Below the pieces are notes generated by a model, which worked only from the letters and a program-made list of their open reading frames with translations, made no database searches and was not told where the DNA came from. A stretch of 64,000 nt of DNA from contig OZ241738.1 in the NCBI GenBank assembly GCA_965200925.1, positions 372,001-436,000 of the forward strand, in the 5' to 3' direction. The DNA is from WTGU01 sp965200925 (GTDB lineage Bacteria; Pseudomonadota; Alphaproteobacteria; UBA828). A program made the position numbers and the translations under genes. This document shows, piece after piece, positions 12,001 to 19,600 of the stretch (positions within the stretch are counted from its first letter, which is position 1; each line of letters opens with the position of its first letter).

Positions 12001-15000
12001 CCCGCGCTCCCCTGGTGGATGCTATCGTCCACCGCCGTGATCAACACCGTGTCCGAGGCCGCCGTGGTTGACCCCGCCGCGATCGTGATCGTCGCGTCCG
12101 TTCCCACCGTGTAGGAACCCGAGACCCCCTGCACCGTCACCGTCGAAGGCTCGCTCGATGGGTGCGACAAGGTCGCCGTCACCGTCGAAACCCCGCCGTT
12201 CTCCGACACCGATGTCGGGTTCAGCGACAGCGTCACCCCCGGCGCCGCGTCGTCGTCCTCCAGCGTCAGCGTCACGTCCGGCGGGGCCGCGACCCCGTTG
12301 CCGCCCGCCGCGGTGCCCGAAATCGTCACCGACTTGTTCGGCGAATCCACCGCGTTGCCGTTCGCCCTCACCGTCACCAGGCCCGTGCTGGTGGTCGCGT
12401 TGGCCGCGAAGGTCAGCGTCGCCGCCGTGCTCAAGGTGAAGTCGCCCGAGACCGCGCCGGCCCCCGCGGCCGCCGCCACCGCCACCGTCACCGCTTCGCT
12501 CGACGGGCCGGAGAGAGTCGCCGTCACCGTCGAGATGCCGCCCGTCTCCGAAATCGACGAGTCCGAAAGCATCAGCGCAACCGTCGGCAGCGTCTCGTCG
12601 TCTTCCAGCGTCAACGTCACGTTCGGCGGATTCGCGACGCCATTGCCGCCCGCCGCGGCGCCCGAGACCGTCACCGACTTGTTCGGAGAATCCACGTCGT
12701 TGCCGTTCGCCGTCACCGTCACCAAGCCCGCGCTCGTCGTCTCCCCGGCCGCGATAGTCAAAGTCTTCACGCTCGACAGGGTGAAGTCCGCCGCGACCGC
12801 CCCGGCCCCCGCAGCCGCAGCCACCGTCACCGTCACCGCTGCGCTCGACGCACCCGACAGCCGCGCCGTCACCGTGGAGATGCCGCCCGTCTCCGAAATC
12901 GACGAGGCGGAGAGCGCCAGCGCAACCGTCGGCAGCGTCTCGTCGTCTTCCAGCGTCAACGTCACGTTCGGCGGATTCACGACGCCGTTGCCGCCCGCCG
13001 ACGTCCCCGAGACCGTCACCGACTTGTTCGGCGAATCCACCGAGTTGCCGTTCGCCGTCACCGTCACCAAGCCCGCGCTCTCCGTCGAACCCGCCGCGAT
13101 AGTCAAAGTCTTCACGCTCGACAGGGTGAAGTCCGCCGCGACCGCCCCGCTCCCGGCGGCCGCTCCCACCGTCACCGTGACCGCCGCGCTCGACTTGCCC
13201 GTAAGCGTCGCCGTCACCGTCGAAACCCCGCTCGTCTCCGATATCGACGAATCGGAGAGCGCCAGCGCAACCGTCGGCAGCGTCTCGTCGTCGGTCAGCG
13301 TCAGCGTCCGGGCGATCGGCGGCTGCACGCCTTGGTCGTTGACCGCCGTTCCCGAAACCGTCACCTGCTTGTTCGGCGCGTCGGTGTCGTCGTCCACCGC
13401 CGCCACCGTCACCGTGCCGCTGCTGGTCGTCGCGCCCGCCGCGATGGTCAACGTGTTCGCGCTCGACAGCGTGTAGTCGCCCGCCGCCGCCCCGGTCGAG
13501 GCCACCGGCGCGACCGACACCGTGATCGTCGTCGCCGCGCTCGACGCCCGGTTCAGCGTCGCCGTCACCGACGCCGTGCTGCCCGTCCCGCTCTCGTCGA
13601 TGGTCGAAGGCGTCAACGCCAGGGTCACCGTCGGCGGGCCTTCGTCGTCGCGGATGGTCAGCGTCACGGCCGGCGGCGGCGCCGCCCCGTTGCCGCCCGC
13701 CGCCGTCGCCGACACGCGCACCTCGATGTCCGGCTCGTCGTCGGTGTTGTCGTTCGCCGTCACCGTCACCGCGCCCGCGCTGACGGTGGCCCCGGCCGCG
13801 ATGGTGAGTGTCGTCGTGCTCGACAGTGCGAAGTCCCCCGCCACCGCGCCCGTCGACGCCACCGGGGCGGCCGACACCGTGAGCGTCACCGCCGCGCTCG
13901 ACTTGCCCGAGAGCGTCGCCGTCACCGTCGAGACGCCGCCGTTCTCGCCGACGGTCGCCGGCGTGAGCACCAGCGCCAGCGTCGGCAAGGCGTCGTCGTC
14001 CGTCAGCGTCAGCGTCGCGTTCGACGGATTCGAGACCCCGTTGCCGCCCGCCGCGGTTCCCGAGACCGTCACCGACTTGTTCGGCGAATCCACGTCGTTG
14101 CCGTTCGCCGTCACCGTCACCAAGCCCGCGCTCTCCGTCGATCCCGCCGCGATGGTCAGGGTCGCCGCGCTCGACAGGGTGAAGTCCGCGGCGACCGCCC
14201 CGGCCCCCGCGGCCGCAGCCACCGTCACCGTGACCGCCTCGCTCGATTTGCCCGTAAGCGTCGCCGTCACCGTCGCAATCCCGCCCGTCTCCGTAATCGA
14301 CGAATCGGAGAGCACCAGCGCAGCCGTCGGCAGCGTCTCGTCGTCCGTCAGCGTCAACGCCGCTCTCGCCGAAGGAGATATAAGGCTAAAGAGGTTGCCG
14401 CCCCCGAACGTCCAGGGCCACTTCCTCCTCCCCGGGTCCCTCGTTAGCCGGAAAGCATAACGCGCGCCCACCATCACCCGACGGTTGCCGCTGTGGACGT
14501 CGTTGTCCACCGCGGCGACGGTCACCGCGCCGGCGCTCACGGTATCCCCCGCCGCGATGGTCAGGGTGTTGGCCGCGCTCCGGCTGTAGTCGCCCGAATG
14601 GGAAGCCAACACCCTGATGGTCGTCGGCACGCTCGACGGGTGCGAGAGCGCCGCGGTCACCGTCGCCGTGCTGCCCGCGCCGCTTTCGTCGATGGTCGAG
14701 GGCGAAAGCGTCAGCTCCACCGTCGGCAAGGCGTCGTCGTCCTCCAGAATCAGCACCATGAGCCGCGGGTCCGCGACTCCGTTGCCCCCTGCCGCCGCGC
14801 CGCGGACCACTATCCGCTTGTGCGACGAATCGACGTCGTTGCCGTTCGCCGTCACCGTCACTTCGCCAGCGCTCGTCGTCGCCCCGGCCGCTATGGTCAG
14901 CGTCGTCCCCGTGCTCAAGGTGAAGTCGCCCGACACCGCCCAGGAGCTGCCGGCCGTCACCGTCACCGTCACCGTCACCGCAGCGCTCGACTTGCCCGAA

Positions 15001-16601
15001 AGCGTCGCCGTCACCGTCGCAATCCCGCCGGTCTCCGAAATCGACGAATCGGAGAGCGCCAGCGTCGCCGTCGGCAGGGCCTCGTCGTCGGCCAAGGTCA
15101 AGGTCGCGTTCGCCGGGTCCGCGACCCCGTTGCCGCCCGCCGCCGCGCCGGAGACCGTCACCCGCTTGTCCGGCGCGTCCACGTCGTTGTCGCTGGCCGT
15201 GATCGTCACCGTCCCGGTGCTCGTCGTGGCGTTCGCCGCGATGGTCAGCGTCGTGCCCCCGCTCAGGCCGAAGTCGCCTGCCACCGCGCCCGACGCCGCC
15301 ACCGCCGCCGCCGCGACCGTGACCGTCACCGCCTCGCTCGACGGGCCGCCCAGCGCCGCGCTCACCGTCGCCACCCCGCCGTTCTCGGCGATCGACGACG
15401 ACGACAGCACCAGCGAGACCGTGGGCGGGCCGTCGTCGTCGCGCAGCGTCAGGGTCGCGTCCGGCGGGTCCGCCGCCCCGAGCGTGCCCGACGCCGAACC
15501 CTTCACCGTCACCTGCTTGTCCGGCGAATCCATGTTGTTCGGTTCCGCGGTCACCGTCACCAGGCCCGCACTCGTCGTCTGCCCGGCAGCGACGGTCAGC
15601 GTGTTCGCCGTGCTCAGGGTGAAATCGCCGTCCACCGCGCCCGTGGACGCCGTCGCCGACACCGCGATCGTCACCGCCCCCGCCGAGGGGTGGCTCAGGG
15701 TCGCGGTCACCGTCGCCACGCCGCCCGACTCCGAGATCGACGCCGGGGCAAGGGCGAGCGCCGAACTCGGCCGCGAGTCCTCGTCCGCGATGGTCAGGGT
15801 CAGGTCCACCGGCGCCGCCACCAGCCCGTAACCGCCGTCCACCGCCCCGCTCACCGTCACAAACTTGCCCGACGAGTCGATGGCGTCGTCCGTCGCGGTG
15901 ATCGTCACCGTGCCCGCGCTCGCCGCCTGCCCGGCAGCGATGGTCAGCGTCCGCGCCGCGCTCAGGGCGAAGCCGCCGTCGGCGGCCAGCGCCGCGTAGG
16001 TCAAGGCCGCCGACACCGTCACCGTGATCGCCTCGCCGGAGGGAGGGCCGCTCAGGCGCGCCGTCACCGTCGTCGCGTTGCCCGCCCCGCTCTCCCGGAT
16101 CGTGTACGGGTACGCTATGTACGGGTCCGACAGCATCAGCACCAGGGTCGGCGTCGAGTCGTCGTCGGTGATCGTCCCCACCCCGGTCGCCGCGCTCCCG
16201 AGCACCGCCCCGGAGGGGTTGGAGAGGGCGATGCGGACCGTCTCGTCGGGCTCGTCCAGGCTGTCGACGGTCACCGTCACCTCGACGGTCTTGCTGGTCT
16301 CGGTAGCGGAGAAGGTCAGCGTGCCCCCGGAGAACGCCGTGTAGTCGGCGCCGGAGGCCGCCGTGCCCGGGTCCGCGGCCGCCGCCCAGTCCACCGTCAC
16401 CTGCCGGCCCGGCGCCCGGTTCAGGGCCACCACGAAGGGCAGCTTCGGCACCTCCGTCTGGCCCGGCCCCCCTTCCGCCACGCTCGGCGAGGAGATGGAG
16501 AAGACGATGTCGCCGTCGGTCGCCGCCAGCGCGTGGTGCGCCGACGCCGCAGCGAACGCCGCCAGTACCGCCGCCAGAGAAATCCGCGCGACCGTCTTCA
16601 T
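1..16601 (-). CDS. giant secreted Calx-beta repeat protein (C-terminus off the left edge)
   Basis: One minus-strand frame is open from the ATG at 16601 to the window edge: at least 5,533 codons with no stop or frameshift seen. The N-terminus is a Sec signal peptide (MKTVARISLAAVLAAFAAAS, then a cleavage-like ALA-A). Residues ~30-145 form a classical Calx-beta domain (GADYTAFSGGTLTFSATET, then DEPDETVRIALSNPSG, ending ITDDD). The rest is ~47 modules of about 115 residues, each carrying ISETGG-ATVTATLSG, FTLS-TLTIAAG, VTVTA and the end motif LTLTDDE. Such stacked beta-sandwich modules are typical of cell-surface or secreted adhesins, and the DDD/DDE junctions probably bind calcium. No anchor or secretion signal is visible because the C-terminus is missing. 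The gene lies 90 bp downstream of the autotransporter on the same strand, so co-transcription is likely. Adhesin function is inferred from architecture. Confidence 0.88.
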   Translation of the reverse strand, partial: MKTVARISLAAVLAAFAAASAHHALAATDGDIVFSISSPSVAEGGPGQTEVPKLPFVVALNRAPGRQVTVDWAAAADPGTAASGADYTAFSGGTLTFSATETSKTVEVTVTVDSLDEPDETVRIALSNPSGAVLGSAATGVGTITDDDSTPTLVLMLSDPYIAYPYTIRESGAGNATTVTARLSGPPSGEAITVTVSAALTYAALAADGGFALSAARTLTIAAGQAASAGTVTITATDDAIDSSGKFVTVSGAVDGGYGLVAAPVDLTLTIADEDSRPSSALALAPASISESGGVATVTATLSHPSAGAVTIAVSATASTGAVDGDFTLSTANTLTVAAGQTTSAGLVTVTAEPNNMDSPDKQVTVKGSASGTLGAADPPDATLTLRDDDGPPTVSLVLSSSSIAENGGVATVSAALGGPSSEAVTVTVAAAAVAASGAVAGDFGLSGGTTLTIAANATTSTGTVTITASDNDVDAPDKRVTVSGAAAGGNGVADPANATLTLADDEALPTATLALSDSSISETGGIATVTATLSGKSSAAVTVTVTVTAGSSWAVSGDFTLSTGTTLTIAAGATTSAGEVTVTANGNDVDSSHKRIVVRGAAAGGNGVADPRLMVLILEDDDALPTVELTLSPSTIDESGAGSTATVTAALSHPSSVPTTIRVLASHSGDYSRSAANTLTIAAGDTVSAGAVTVAAVDNDVHSGNRRVMVGARYAFRLTRDPGRRKWPWTFGGGNLFSLISPSARAALTLTDDETLPTAALVLSDSSITETGGIATVTATLTGKSSEAVTVTVAAAAGAGAVAADFTLSSAATLTIAAGSTESAGLVTVTANGNDVDSPNKSVTVSGTAAGGNGVSNPSNATLTLTDDDALPTLALVLTPATVGENGGVSTVTATLSGKSSAAVTLTVSAAPVASTGAVAGDFALSSTTTLTIAAGATVSAGAVTVTANDNTDDEPDIEVRVSATAAGGNGAAPPPAVTLTIRDDEGPPTVTLALTPSTIDESGTGSTASVTATLNRASSAATTITVSVAPVASTGAAAGDYTLSSANTLTIAAGATTSSGTVTVAAVDDDTDAPNKQVTVSGTAVNDQGVQPPIARTLTLTDDETLPTVALALSDSSISETSGVSTVTATLTGKSSAAVTVTVGAAAGSGAVAADFTLSSVKTLTIAAGSTESAGLVTVTANGNSVDSPNKSVTVSGTSAGGNGVVNPPNVTLTLEDDETLPTVALALSASSISETGGISTVTARLSGASSAAVTVTVAAAAGAGAVAADFTLSSVKTLTIAAGETTSAGLVTVTANGNDVDSPNKSVTVSGAAAGGNGVANPPNVTLTLEDDETLPTVALMLSDSSISETGGISTVTATLSGPSSEAVTVAVAAAAGAGAVSGDFTLSTAATLTFAANATTSTGLVTVRANGNAVDSPNKSVTISGTAAGGNGVAAPPDVTLTLEDDDAAPGVTLSLNPTSVSENGGVSTVTATLSHPSSEPSTVTVQGVSGSYTVGTDATITIAAGSTTAASDTVLITAVDDSIHQGSAGRSATVTAALANGQGAGAVTGATLTLTDDETLPMAALVLSDASISETGGVSTVTATLTGKSSEAVTVTVAAAAGAGAVAADFTLSTAKTLTIAAGSTTSAGLVTVTANGNDVDSPNKSVTVSGTAAGGNGVAVPPDVTLTLTDDDTLPTVALVLMPSTVGENGGVSTVTATLSGKSSAAVTLTVSAAPVASTGAVAADFALSSTTKLTIAAGATVSTGTVTATANDNAADEPDIEVRVSAMAAGGNGAAAPSAVTLTIRDDEGPPTVTLALTPSTIDESGTGSTAAVTATLNRVSSAATTITVSVAPVASTGAVAADFTLSSAATLTVAAGATTSSGTVTVAAVDDDTDAPNKQATVSGTAVNDQGVQQPVARTLTIADDDALPTVALALSDSSISETSGVATVTATLSGPSSAAVTVTVAAAAGTGAVGADFALSTAKTLTIAANATTSTGLVTVTANGNSVDSPDKSVTVSGTVAGGNGVAAPPNVTLTLEDDDALPTVALALSDSSITETGGVATVTATLSGPSSAAVTVTVAAAAGTDAVAADFTLSSVKTLTIAAGETTSAGLVTVTANGNAVDSPNKSVTVSGTSAGGNGVVNPPNVTLTLEDDETLPTVALALSDSSITETGGVSTVTATLTGPSSAAVTVMVGAAAGTGAVAADFALSTGTTLTIAAGSTTSAGLVTVTANGNDVDSPNKSVTVSGAAAGGNGVAAPPNVTLTLTDDDALPTVALALSDSSIAETSGVATVTATLSGPSSAAVTVTVGAAAGSGAVSGDFTLSTATTLTIAAGSTTSAGLVTVTASGNTVDSPNKSVTVSGTAAGGNGVTAPPNVTLTLEDDDVLPTVALALSDTSISETGGISTVTATLSGPSSAAVTVTVAAAAGTGAVAADFTLSSAKTLTIAASATTSTGLVTVTANGNDVDSPNKSVTVSGAAAGGNSVAAPPDVTLTLEDDDALPTVALALSDPSISETGGVSTVTATLTGKSSEAVTITVGAAAGSGAVGADFALSTAKTLTIAAGETTSAGLVTVTANGNTVDSPNKSVTVSGTAVGGNGVAAPPNVTLTLTDDDALPTVALALSASSISETGGVSTVTATLSGASSEAVTVTVGAAAGSGAVGADFALSTAKTLTIAAGETTSAGLVTVTANGNTVDSPNKSVTVSGTAVGGNGVAAPPNVTLTLTDDDALPTVALALSASSISETGGVSTVTATLSGASSEAVTVTVGAAAGSGAVGADFALSTAKTLTIAAGETTSAGLVTVTANGNTVDSPNKSVTVSGTAVGGNGVAAPPNVTLTLTDDDALPTVALALSASSISETGGVSTVTATLSGASSEAVTVTVGAAAGSGAVGADFALSTAKTLTIAAGETTSAGLVTVTANGNTVDSPNKSVTVSGAAVGGNGVANPPNVTLTLEDDETLPTVALALSASSISETSGVATVTATLTGASSAAVTVTVAAAAGTGAVSGDFTLSTATTLTIAAGSTESAGLVTVTANGNTVDSPNKSVTVTGTAAGGNGVATPPNVTLTLEDDETLPTVALALSASSISETSGVATVTATLSGASSAAVTVTVGAAAGTGAVAADFDLSSATTLTISAGATTSAGLVTVTANGNAMDSPNKSVTVSGAAAGGNGVATPPNVTLTLEDDDALPTVALVLTPPTVGENGGISTVTATLTGPSSEAVTVTVAAAAGSGAVAADFDLSAAKTLTIAANATTSTGLVTVRANGNAVDSPDKSVTVSGTAAGGNGVAAPPDVTLTLEDDDALPTVALALSDSSITETGGVATVTATITGKSSEAVTVTVGAAAGTGAVAADFALSSAKTLTIAAGSTTSAGLVTVRANGNAVDSPDKSVTVSGTAAGGNGVANPSNVTLTLTDDETLPTVALALSSTSISETGGVATVTATLTGKSSAAVTVTVGAAAGTGAVAADFTLSSAKTLTIAAGSTTSAGLVTVRANGNDVDSPNKSVTVSGTAAGGNGVANPSNVTLTLTDDETLPTVALVLSSTSISETGGVSTVTATLTGKSSAAVTVTVGAAAGTGAVAADFTLSSAKTLTIAAGSTTSAGLVTVRANGNAVDSPDKSVTVSGTAAGGNGVANPSNVTLTLTDDETLPTVALALSSTSISETGGVATVTATLTGKSSAAVTVTVGAAAGTGAVAADFTLSSAKTLTIAANATISTGLVTVRANGNAVDSPDKSVTVSGTAAGGNGVANPSNVTLTLTDDETLPTVALALSSTSISETGGVATVTATLTGKSSAAVTVTVGAAAGTGAVAADFTLSSAKTLTIAANATTSAGLVTVRANGNAVDSPNKSVTVSGTAAGGNGVANPSNVTLTLTDDETLPTVALVLVPATVGENGGVSTVTATLSGKSSAAVTLTVSAAPVASTGAVAGDFALSSATKLTIAAGATVSTGTVTVTAQDNTADEPDVEVRVSATAAGGNGVTAPADATLTVRDDEGPPTVTLALTPSTIDESGTGSTAAVTATLNRVSSAATTVTVSVAPVASTGAAAGDYTLSSAATLTIAAGATTSSGTVTVAAVDNDTDAPNRQATVSGTAVNDQGVQQPIARTLTIADDDALPTVALALSDSSISETGGISTVTATLTGKSSEAVTVTVGAAVGTGAVAADFTLSSATTLTIAAGSTTSAGTVTVTANGNTVDSPDKSVTVSGTAAGGNGVVNPPNVTLTLEDDETLPMVALALSSTSISETGGVSTVMATLSGPSSEAVTVTVGAAAGTGAVAADFTLSTATTLTFAAGSTTSAGLVTVTANGNAVDSPDKSVTVSGTAAGGNGVANPPNVTLTLEDDETLPTVALALSDSSVSETGGVSTVTATLSGKSSAAVTVTVAAAAGTGAVLGDFTQTGTTLTIAAGSTTSAGLVTVTANGNAVDSPDKSVTVSGAAVGGNGVTAPPNVTLTLEDDDALPTVALALSDSSITETGGISTVTATLSGPSSAAVTVTVAAAAGTGAVAGDFTQSGTTLTIAAGATTSAGEVTVTANGNAVDSPNKSVTVSGTAAGGNGVANPPNVMLTLTDDDALPTVALALTPSSITETNGVATVTARLSGASSAAVTVTVAAAAGAGAVSGDFTLSTAATLTIAAGDTESAGLVTVTANDNDVDSPNKPVTVSGTVAGGNGVANPPNATLTLADDDALPTLALVLTPATVGENGGVSTVTATLSGKSSAAVTLTVSAAPVASTGAVAGDFALSSTTKLTIAAGATVSTGTVTVTANDNAADEPDIEVRVSATAAGGNGAAAPLAATLTIRDDEGPPTVTLVLTPATIDESGTGSTAAVTATLNRASSAATTITVSVAPVASTGAAAGDYTLSSANTLTIAAGATTSSGTVTVAAVDDDTDAPNKQATVSGTAINDQGVQQPIARTLTLTDDETLPTAALALSASSISETGGISTVTATLSGPSSAAVTLTVAAAAGTGAVVDDFTLSTATTLTIAAGATTSTGVVTVTANGNAVDSPNKPVTVSGTAAGGNNVANPSNVTLTITDDDALPTVALALSSTSITETGGIATVTATLSGASSEAVTVTVAAAAGAGAVAADFTLSTAATLTFAAGATTSAGVVTVTANGNDVDSPNKSVTVSGTTAGGNGVANPSNVTLTITDDDALPTVALALSSTSISETGGVSTVTATLSGESSAAVTVTVAAAVGAGAVAADFDLSSATTLTIAAGATTSGGLVTVTANGNDMDSPNKSVTVSGAAAGGNGVSNPPNVTLTLTDDDALPTLALALSDTSITETGGISTVTATLTGKSSAAVTVTVAAAAGAGAVAGDFTLSTAKTLTIAAGATTSAGEVTVRANGNAVDSPNKSVTVSGTAAGGNGVANPSNVTLTLTDDETLPTVSLALTPSSIAETDGISTVTATLSGPSSAAVTVTVAAAAGTGTVAADFTLSGATTLTIAAGSTESAGLVTVTANGNDVDSPNKSVTVSGTAAGGNGVAVPPDVTLTLTDDDTLPTLALVLTPATVGENGGVSTVTATLSGKSSAAVTLTVSAAAV
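130..16000. repeat. tandem ~345-bp module array inside the giant surface gene
   Basis: Period is about 345 bp (115 codons) across most of the gene. A distinctive module coding for INDQGVQQPIAR recurs near 1882, 4309, 10882 and 13306. The spacings (2.43, 6.57 and 2.42 kb) imply a higher-order unit of about seven modules, with the middle block expanded. Confidence 0.85.
7921..8955. repeat. three nearly identical 345-bp copies
   Basis: Segments starting at 7921, 8266 and 8611 are the same over almost their whole length. The third differs by a few bases near its end (cagacc instead of caagcc, gtcagtg instead of gtcaatg). Neighbouring modules differ at many positions, so these copies look recently duplicated. 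A similar, less perfect run lies at about 5.17-6.6 kb. Confidence 0.9.
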
Positions 16602-16691
16602 CGCACCGCCGATACCGCCCGACCGCACCCCCAAATCCATCGATGGCAACCGCCGACAGGGTTTTCAGTGGCCGGTGATCGGTGCTGGCAA

Positions 16692-19600
16692 TCAGAAGCG
16701 CACCTTGATGGTCACCCCGCCGCCGTAGTCGCGCGCCCCCGTCGCCCAGCGCGCCGCCCCTTGCAGCGCGTAGCGGCCGCCGTCCCATTCGACCGCGCCG
16801 CCGGCCTCGACGAGCACCCGCGTCGCCTCCACCTTCGACGACAGACCCACGTCCGACACCTTCACCGCAGTCTCCCGCGAGAACGCGCGCTCGACGTCGA
16901 CCGAGCCGAACAACCGGCTCCCGCCCTCCGACGCTTCCACCCTCACACCCGCGCGGCCCGTCGCGGCCCGGCCCTTGTCCAGCGACACGCGGGCTTCCAC
17001 CGCGTCCGTGAAGTCGTCCATCCCCACCCGCGAATACGAGAGCCGCGCCCGCGGCGTCGCCGTCAGCGCCCCCAGCGGACCCGAACCCAGCGCCACGCGG
17101 CGGCCCGCCTCCACGCCAACCGCATGGCCGAAGGCGCCGACGTCCCGCTTCAGCGACCCGCGCTGCCCGGACTCCAGGGCCACGTCGTACCACGTCGCCG
17201 ATACCCCGCCGTCCACGTACACGCCGTCGGACAACCGCCACGACACCGACGCCCCGACGCCGTTCCCCGCAACATCGATCCCGCCGTCGTTCCCCGACAC
17301 CTCCGCCGAGGCGCGGCGGTGATGCGCCGACAGGCTGGCCACGCCTGCCTCCAGCGGAAAGTCCACGCCCGTCTCCACCCCGTAGCGGCGCTGCGTCCAC
17401 GCCAGACGGCCTCCGGACGTCGACGTCGACCGCTCCGTCTCGCGCGAACCGCCCGACGTCTCGATCCGCGCCCACACCCCGTTCGGCGAGCGCGGCGCCG
17501 CCATCCGGTCATGGAACCCCGACGTCCCGTTCAGACCCAGAAGCACCGACGGCAGCGCCTCGTACACCCGCACGCGGGGCGCGTACTCTCTCACCAACCT
17601 CCCGTCGTGGCCGATTCCCACGTCGAAAGGCCCCAACGGCACCGAGCGCGCCGAACCGGGCGCCCCGAGGTCGTCGATCCTGCGCCCGTCCGCAAAGACG
17701 TACCGCACTTCCGGCGGCGCGCCGTCGGCGTCCCGCATCGTGCCTTGAATCCGGTTGAGGAGCTGCTCCGCCGTCTCCCCCGGGGCTTGCCGGATCGACA
17801 CCACCAGTTCGCCGCTGGCGCTGCGGATGGCCTCGCCATCGACGCCCGTCACGCGGCCGGCCTCGCCGATCGCCACCGTGCCGCCGCGATCCAGCAGCAC
17901 GCGACCGGCCGTGCCCGCCACCCGCACCGTGCTCTCGGTCGCTACCCGAACCGTCCCGGTGACTGCACCACCCGGGGCCACCGACACCGCGTGCTCGCCG
18001 CTGCCCAGGGCCAGGATGTCGCCCATGACCACGCCCGCCACCGTCACGGTCAGGTCCCCGGTCTCGCTGCGGATGCCGACTCCCTCCACGCCCGTCACGC
18101 GACCGGAAGCGTCCACCGTCACCGTGCCGCCCCGGTCCAGATGCACCCGGCCGACGACGCCCGCCACCCGCACCGTGCTCGCCGCCAGACGAACCGTTCC
18201 CGTCACGCTGCCGCCGCGCGCCACCGTCACCATGTGATCGCCGTCGCCAAGGCCCAGGACGTCGCCCGTCACCATGCCGGCCACGGTCACGTCCAGGTCG
18301 CCCGCTTCGCTGCGCAACGCTTCGGCCGCGCCTTCGACGCCCGTGAGCCTGCCGGTCGCGGTCACCGTTACCGTGGCCCCGCCGCTGTAGAGCAGCCGCC
18401 CGATGCGGCCCGCCACCGTCAGCGGGCCGATCGGGTCATATGCCGTGCCCGTGACGACGCCGCCTTCCGGAACCGAAAGCGTCAGCGTGCCGCCGCTCGG
18501 TGCGCGCAGGTCGCCCGCCACCCGTCCGGCCACGGTCACGTCCAGATTGCCCGCTTCGCTGCGCAGCGCCTCGGTCCTGCCGTCGACATCGACGCCGGTG
18601 AGCGCGCCCGTCGCGGCCACCGTCACCGTGGCGCCGTCGGTGTAGAGCAGCCGCCCGATGCTGCCTGCCACCGTCAGCGGCCCGGCGGGGTCGCGGACCG
18701 TCCCCGTGACGACGCCGCCTTCCGGAACCGAAAGCGTCAGCGCGCCGCCATCGACGCGGACATCGCCCCTGACCGTCCCCGAAACGGTGGCCGTCAGGTC
18801 GCCGCCGCCGTCGGCGAGGACGCCCATGCCCGACGTCGCGCCGATCTCGCCCGTCGCGCCGACGGTGAGCCGCCCGCCGCCGGCCAGATGGACGCCCGCG
18901 CCGGTTCCGCCCGTCACCGCACCGTTCACGGTCACGCTCTGGGCGTGGAGGTTCCCCTCCCCGGCGCCCGCGCCGCGGACGTAGATGCCGTTCGCGCCGC
19001 CCGTGACGCGCGCGCCCTCGGCAACCGTCACCGTGATGGCGCCGTTGCCGTCATGCGGAACGGCGTAGAGCGCCTCCACGCCGTTGCCCTCGGTGGTGAT
19101 GGCGCCTGCGGTCACGTCCACCTGGATATCGCCGGCGTTGTAGCTCGCCGCGCGCTGCCGGACCCCGTCCTTCCAGTCGTCCGTGTAGGTGGCGCCGGAA
19201 AGGGCGGCCAGCGCCGCCTCCAGTCCGCTGCCCGTCAGGACGGCTTCCAGCACCGTGCGCTCGGCCGCCGAGAGCTTCTCCTGCTCCGCCAGCGCCGCCT
19301 GCTGCTGCTCCGTTCGAGCCGCCGCGGCGATGGCGAGGATCGCCGGGTCGCGGTCGCCCTGGCGGATGAAGGTCGCCATCCCGGTGTGGGACTGCACCAC
19401 GGCGCGGATGCCGGCGCGGGAAAGGCCCAGGATCTCCGAGGCCGCGATCTCCCCCGCCCGGTTCGCCGTCGCCGCCCTGGCGGCGTCGCCGGGCGACTCG
19501 GCGATGCGCTTCCTCTGGAGATTCCGCGCCTCCGCCTTCCAGTCGGCGTCGTAAGCGGCGGGGAGCGCCGCAAGCGCCGTATCCAGCGCGTCCGAATCCC

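Noticed and set aside
22..14460. Long plus-strand open frames across the giant repeat gene, rich in TVTVTAALD and PLPPAAVPETVTDLFGES
   Set aside because: They are antisense images of the minus-strand modules. The minus frame has a signal peptide, a canonical Calx-beta domain and continuous repeats; the plus frames stop and restart wherever the minus strand has Tyr-Thr codons.
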